DNA from: Brevipalpus yothersi
Taxonomy: Eukaryota > Arthropoda > Arachnida > Trombidiformes > Tenuipalpidae
DNA: 64,000 bases
Assembly: GCA_003956705.1 (NCBI GenBank)
Contig: QZCP01000284.1
Span: forward strand, 1-64,000
Direction: 5' to 3'
Below the pieces are notes generated by a model. That model was not told the DNA's origin. It saw only the letters and a list, made by a program, of their open reading frames with translations, and made no database searches. The position numbers were made by a program, and so were the translations under genes. Shown in pieces: positions 60,866 through 64,000 of the stretch. Each line of letters begins with the position of its first letter. The stretch's first letter is position 1.

Positions 60866-61964
60866 TCTGTTTCGCTCTCTCTCCCTCTCTCGATCAGGAA
60901 ATTAACATGAGAAGATTCGTTTTGCCTTGGATGGCCCATCGAATGGGCCGATCGAAAATGAGGCTGTAGATCGAGTCGCTACTGGTGACCGCATAAAAGT
61001 GACATCAAGTCATTTCTCATCCACAGTCAATGATGAACTTTCACCACAGGAAGCATACAGGAGCGAGAATGCTAGGATGGTGCAAGAAGGCATCTATGAA
61101 TAGAGGCAGATACAGAATGTAGAGAAAAAGAGGAGAGAGAGAAAGAAAGAAAGATGAGGATGGAGAAGAGAGAGCATGGATGAGGAGTGAAATGGCAATA
61201 TAAAGGTGTTGACAAGTGTGTCTCTACACCACATGAGACCGAATTGAACTCTTGCCGAGAATATACATGCAGAGAGTATGAGAAGCATTGATGTCCAGTT
61301 GATTCAGTAACTTTTCGAATGATACTTTCCTAGCAGAAAGATGTTGGATGGAAAGAGCAGATTGAATTGAAGGAATCAACTAGCATCGTCATTGCTTTCC
61401 ATCGAAAATAAATACATAAGATGTGACCTTCTGGTATTCCAGTGGCATTTTTTCCTTCAAATTCCCATTGAATTCGAACCTTTTTCTCTCATTCCTTATT
61501 CTAAGCCCCATCCTCATTCATATTCTGAATTTTTTTGAATATTTTCCATCTCCCCTTTCTTTTCAGGATCCATGCTCCTTATTCCTTTCTTTAGGATGAG
61601 TGTAGCATCATTCGGCATCTTCTCACGTATTCTCTCTCAAGTGATATCTTTTTAAGAGATAGAAGGTAGGAAGCACACGAGGTTGGTACAGTTTTTACTC
61701 AATTCATGGTTACTAGAAGGATGAGAATAAGAAACCGTTATTCGTTGGACACTCCTTCTACTGGATTCCATGCTCAACAGTCGCATTCATTCACCAAGAT
61801 ACATCTTACCTATTGATGTTGGAAGATGATATTAGAAAAAAGTAGGAGAAGAAGAAGAGGCTGAACCAAACTAAACTATCAACGTGATTGAATCAAGCTG
61901 AATTGAGGGATTCAAGCTTCTTTATTCGAACTTGGAAAGAGCTTCAAGGTGGAAAATTTTGTCT

Positions 61965-61995
<31 letters not shown>

Positions 61996-63017
61996 CTCTT
62001 TCTTCAGTACCAGATAGATATACAGAGAGACTGTGTTCTAACCAATGACGATAATGATGATCTATCCTTTGTGGATGATTCGGTGAAACCCGTTAATCCA
62101 AGTATAATCTGGCAAAGCCGAACGCATTAACATTGAGTACTGTGAGATCAGTTTTGATCCGCTTGCTCGTAACGAGCGAAGAATATCTTCCAATCTTTCT
62201 CCATGAAAAGCCTCTCTCTATCCACAGGAATTCATAACTTGTATTGCATGGCTGAAAGAGGATGATATTTTTATTGTATATTTTGTTTCAAATACATTTA
62301 TTCCAAAAGAATCTTGTTTGTTTGTATGTATGTATGTACTGAATTCAAGTGAGCTTACCATTGAACTCTGTCCCAATGCCCTGTTGCCTAACGAACATCT
62401 CAAGCTTAAATTATGACCTCCGTTAAGGGACTCGAAAGGCCTCTGAACGAGGTGTTTGATTGAACATATTGTAATTGGGACTGACAGATAGATCGAATAC
62501 AAAGAATCAAAAGGTAACTACTTTTGATCCAAACGTTTGTCCTCATCAAGTTCTTCTGCTCGGTAGCTCGTGGTATACACAGGTCATTGGAAATATCGTT
62601 TCTTCCACATAAATTGGTGGCGGAGGGAGATAGATCGAAGGACCAAAGGACCGAAGGATGGAGAGATGGGATGGAGAGATGGGATGGAGAGATGGGATGG
62701 AGAGATGGGATGGAGATGATGATGATGATGATGATGGTGATGGAGGCTCACGACTAGAGCAATGCTCAATATACACCTTGCATGGTGTATTTTCTCTCCT
62801 CTTCTTCTTTTGAGACCAAGTCGTTTTGTTTGAGCAATTATTGCTCGCTCAGTCGCTGCCTGTTTCGCGGTCCGTCGATCAGAAGGTCCTAATAGAAGTT
62901 TCACAAGCCCATAGGGAATCGTGGATAGGCGCAGGGAAAGACTTGAAATAGCTTGTCACTGATGCTGCTCATGATGAGAGATGACACTTTCTATTCTCCA
63001 TCTTTTTCTTCCTACCA

Positions 63018-63072
<55 letters not shown>

Positions 63073-63206
63073 ACTACAGCATCACCCGAAGAGCGCATTT
63101 TGCACCGCTCTTGCTCCTTCCATTTCAAATCTTTTATCTGTTTTGGATTATTCTTCTTTTCATTGTTGTCCTTTTCATGATGAGCCACTGAATTTCAGAT
63201 AATTTA
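60866..63206 (-). repeat. Right arm of the large inverted repeat
   Basis: About 2.34 kb, reverse complement of the left arm. It differs in a diverged window at about 61340-61740, in a longer minisatellite (62656-62720), and in the length of its CT tract (63019-63068, the partner of 56745-56782). Similarity ends on the outside after GAATTTCAGATAATTTAC. Confidence 0.92.
62656..62735 (+). repeat. 13-bp minisatellite plus (ATG)n
   Basis: Four or five copies of a GAGATGGGATGGA-type unit followed by a GATGAT run. The matching place in the left arm (about 57060-57120) has only two or three copies, so the arms differ in copy number here. Confidence 0.85.
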
Positions 63207-63567
63207 CATAATGTTAGCTCGGCCGGCACCTCATTAGTATCTAACAAAATATTCAGGATTTCCTGGCGGTCTCATCTTTTTTATATGCTTTTGCATCAGC
63301 TATCATTTATTTTTTTCATTGGTTCAATTTCTCATTCTTCCAAGCATCCATTGGAATCGATTAATTTCACTGGTATTCGAGGTAGATGAATTCTATTTTC
63401 GTTGACTCATTTTTCGTAAAAATAAAAATAAAATGCATGATTCAGCTTCTTTATGCGTTCATTTTTTCTGCCTTCCTCCTGCTAAGTGCAGATTGCCTGT
63501 ATTCCTATACCTTTTTCTATTTCAAATTTGAAAAAACACGTCTAAAATACTACATATATTCATTTGA
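63207..63567. other. AT-rich flank outside the inverted repeat
   Basis: No gene is supported. A short frame at 63434 begins with a signal-peptide-like sequence (MIQLLYAFIFSAFLLLSAD) but is out of frame with the next candidate and has no visible donor. Confidence 0.4.
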
Positions 63568-63917
63568 ATGACAAAATTATTCACTTCTCTCCTCAAGATT
63601 TTTCTCGCAATACACTCTTGTATTCTTTCTCGACTTTGTATTTTTTTGTCCAGAAATCAACCAGGTCTAGTTTTAGAAAACCGTAAGTTTTCTTATTTCC
63701 TCATTTTTGTTTCCACAATATTCCATATAAACAAGCTCATCATTACTGTCCTAGTAAATTGTACAAATTTGAATACCCCTTTGATTAAGTCAAATTTTCC
63801 ATAAAAACGAATATTTCAGTATTATTTGGAAAATTTGGAGAGAATTTATTGTCTCTTATTGAAACTGTTGTTCGACTCGCATCAGTCTCCACTGAGTTGT
63901 CGAATGAGATTTGCTGA
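63568..63917 (+). CDS. Two-exon small protein, 70 aa (candidate)
   Basis: Exons 63568-63682 and 63820-63917, with a GTAAGT donor and TTTCAG acceptor in compatible phase (1), give a 213-nt frame. The N-terminal half is hydrophobic with Cys residues. The C-terminal half (ENLLFGKFGENLLSLIETVV) looks like an amphipathic helix. No family recognised. Good splice sites are the only support, and the gene might instead start upstream. Confidence 0.3.
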
Positions 63918-64000
63918 AGACAATGCAATTATCATTTTAGTTCCATGATCGATTTGCAAATTGATTCCATGATGCTGCCTCTCTTCATTCGAACAGAGAA

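Overview
This is nuclear DNA of an arthropod, most likely a chelicerate and probably a mite. The reasons are intron-bearing genes with GT-AG introns as short as 67-91 nt, a bicoid-class K50 homeobox gene (Pitx), a complement C3-type protein with a C-terminal C345C domain (known in chelicerates, absent from most insects), and trypsin-fold secreted proteins whose catalytic residues are replaced, as in the inactivated protease paralogs described from scabies mites. The species is inferred; nothing in the window proves it. All multi-exon models below were assembled by hand from splice sites and phase, and each closes on an exact multiple of three.

Layout. (1) 0.1-1.1 kb: an intronless orphan gene with a TATA box. 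(2) 2.7-7.7 kb: a transposon nest. It holds two intact Tc1/mariner-superfamily elements with full transposases (a DD40E-spaced element at 2713-4087 and a DD34E element at 6283-7706), a 307-bp MITE carrying a tRNA-like sequence, and a 904-bp mariner-type MITE. All four are flanked by TA. A decayed gene copy lies between them. (3) 8.8-20.2 kb: an accessory, duplicated cluster. It contains two related Cys-rich single-pass membrane proteins and relics of two more, a carboxylesterase, and two catalytically dead trypsin-like proteins plus a broken third. (4) 20.6-30.9 kb: a repeat protein with six APxDYxHIY motifs, and a 2284-residue complement C3/A2M-family protein. The latter has no thioester and carries about 485 residues of PAY-type Pro/Tyr repeats between its macroglobulin core and its C345C domain. 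A decayed fragment of the same gene lies downstream. (5) 34.8-45.1 kb: a secreted Gly/His/Pro-rich protein and conserved housekeeping genes: an RNF4-type SUMO-targeted ubiquitin ligase, RNA polymerase III subunit RPC4 (POLR3D), and a mitochondrial NSUN4-like protein lacking both catalytic cysteines. (6) 45-64 kb: the gene-poor territory of Pitx, thick with (GA)n/(CT)n tracts and ending in an inverted repeat with arms of about 2.3 kb around a 1.96-kb spacer.

How parts may work together. The left half encodes mostly secreted or surface proteins that are duplicating and decaying: dead proteases, Cys-rich receptor-like proteins and a modified complement factor. This suggests an environment-, host- or immunity-facing locus, but the functional link is inference. 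The right half is conserved core machinery followed by a developmental regulator in a large regulatory domain. The strongest candidate for something undescribed is the thioester-less complement protein with a Pro-Tyr repeat arm; the neighbouring DYxHIY protein comes next.
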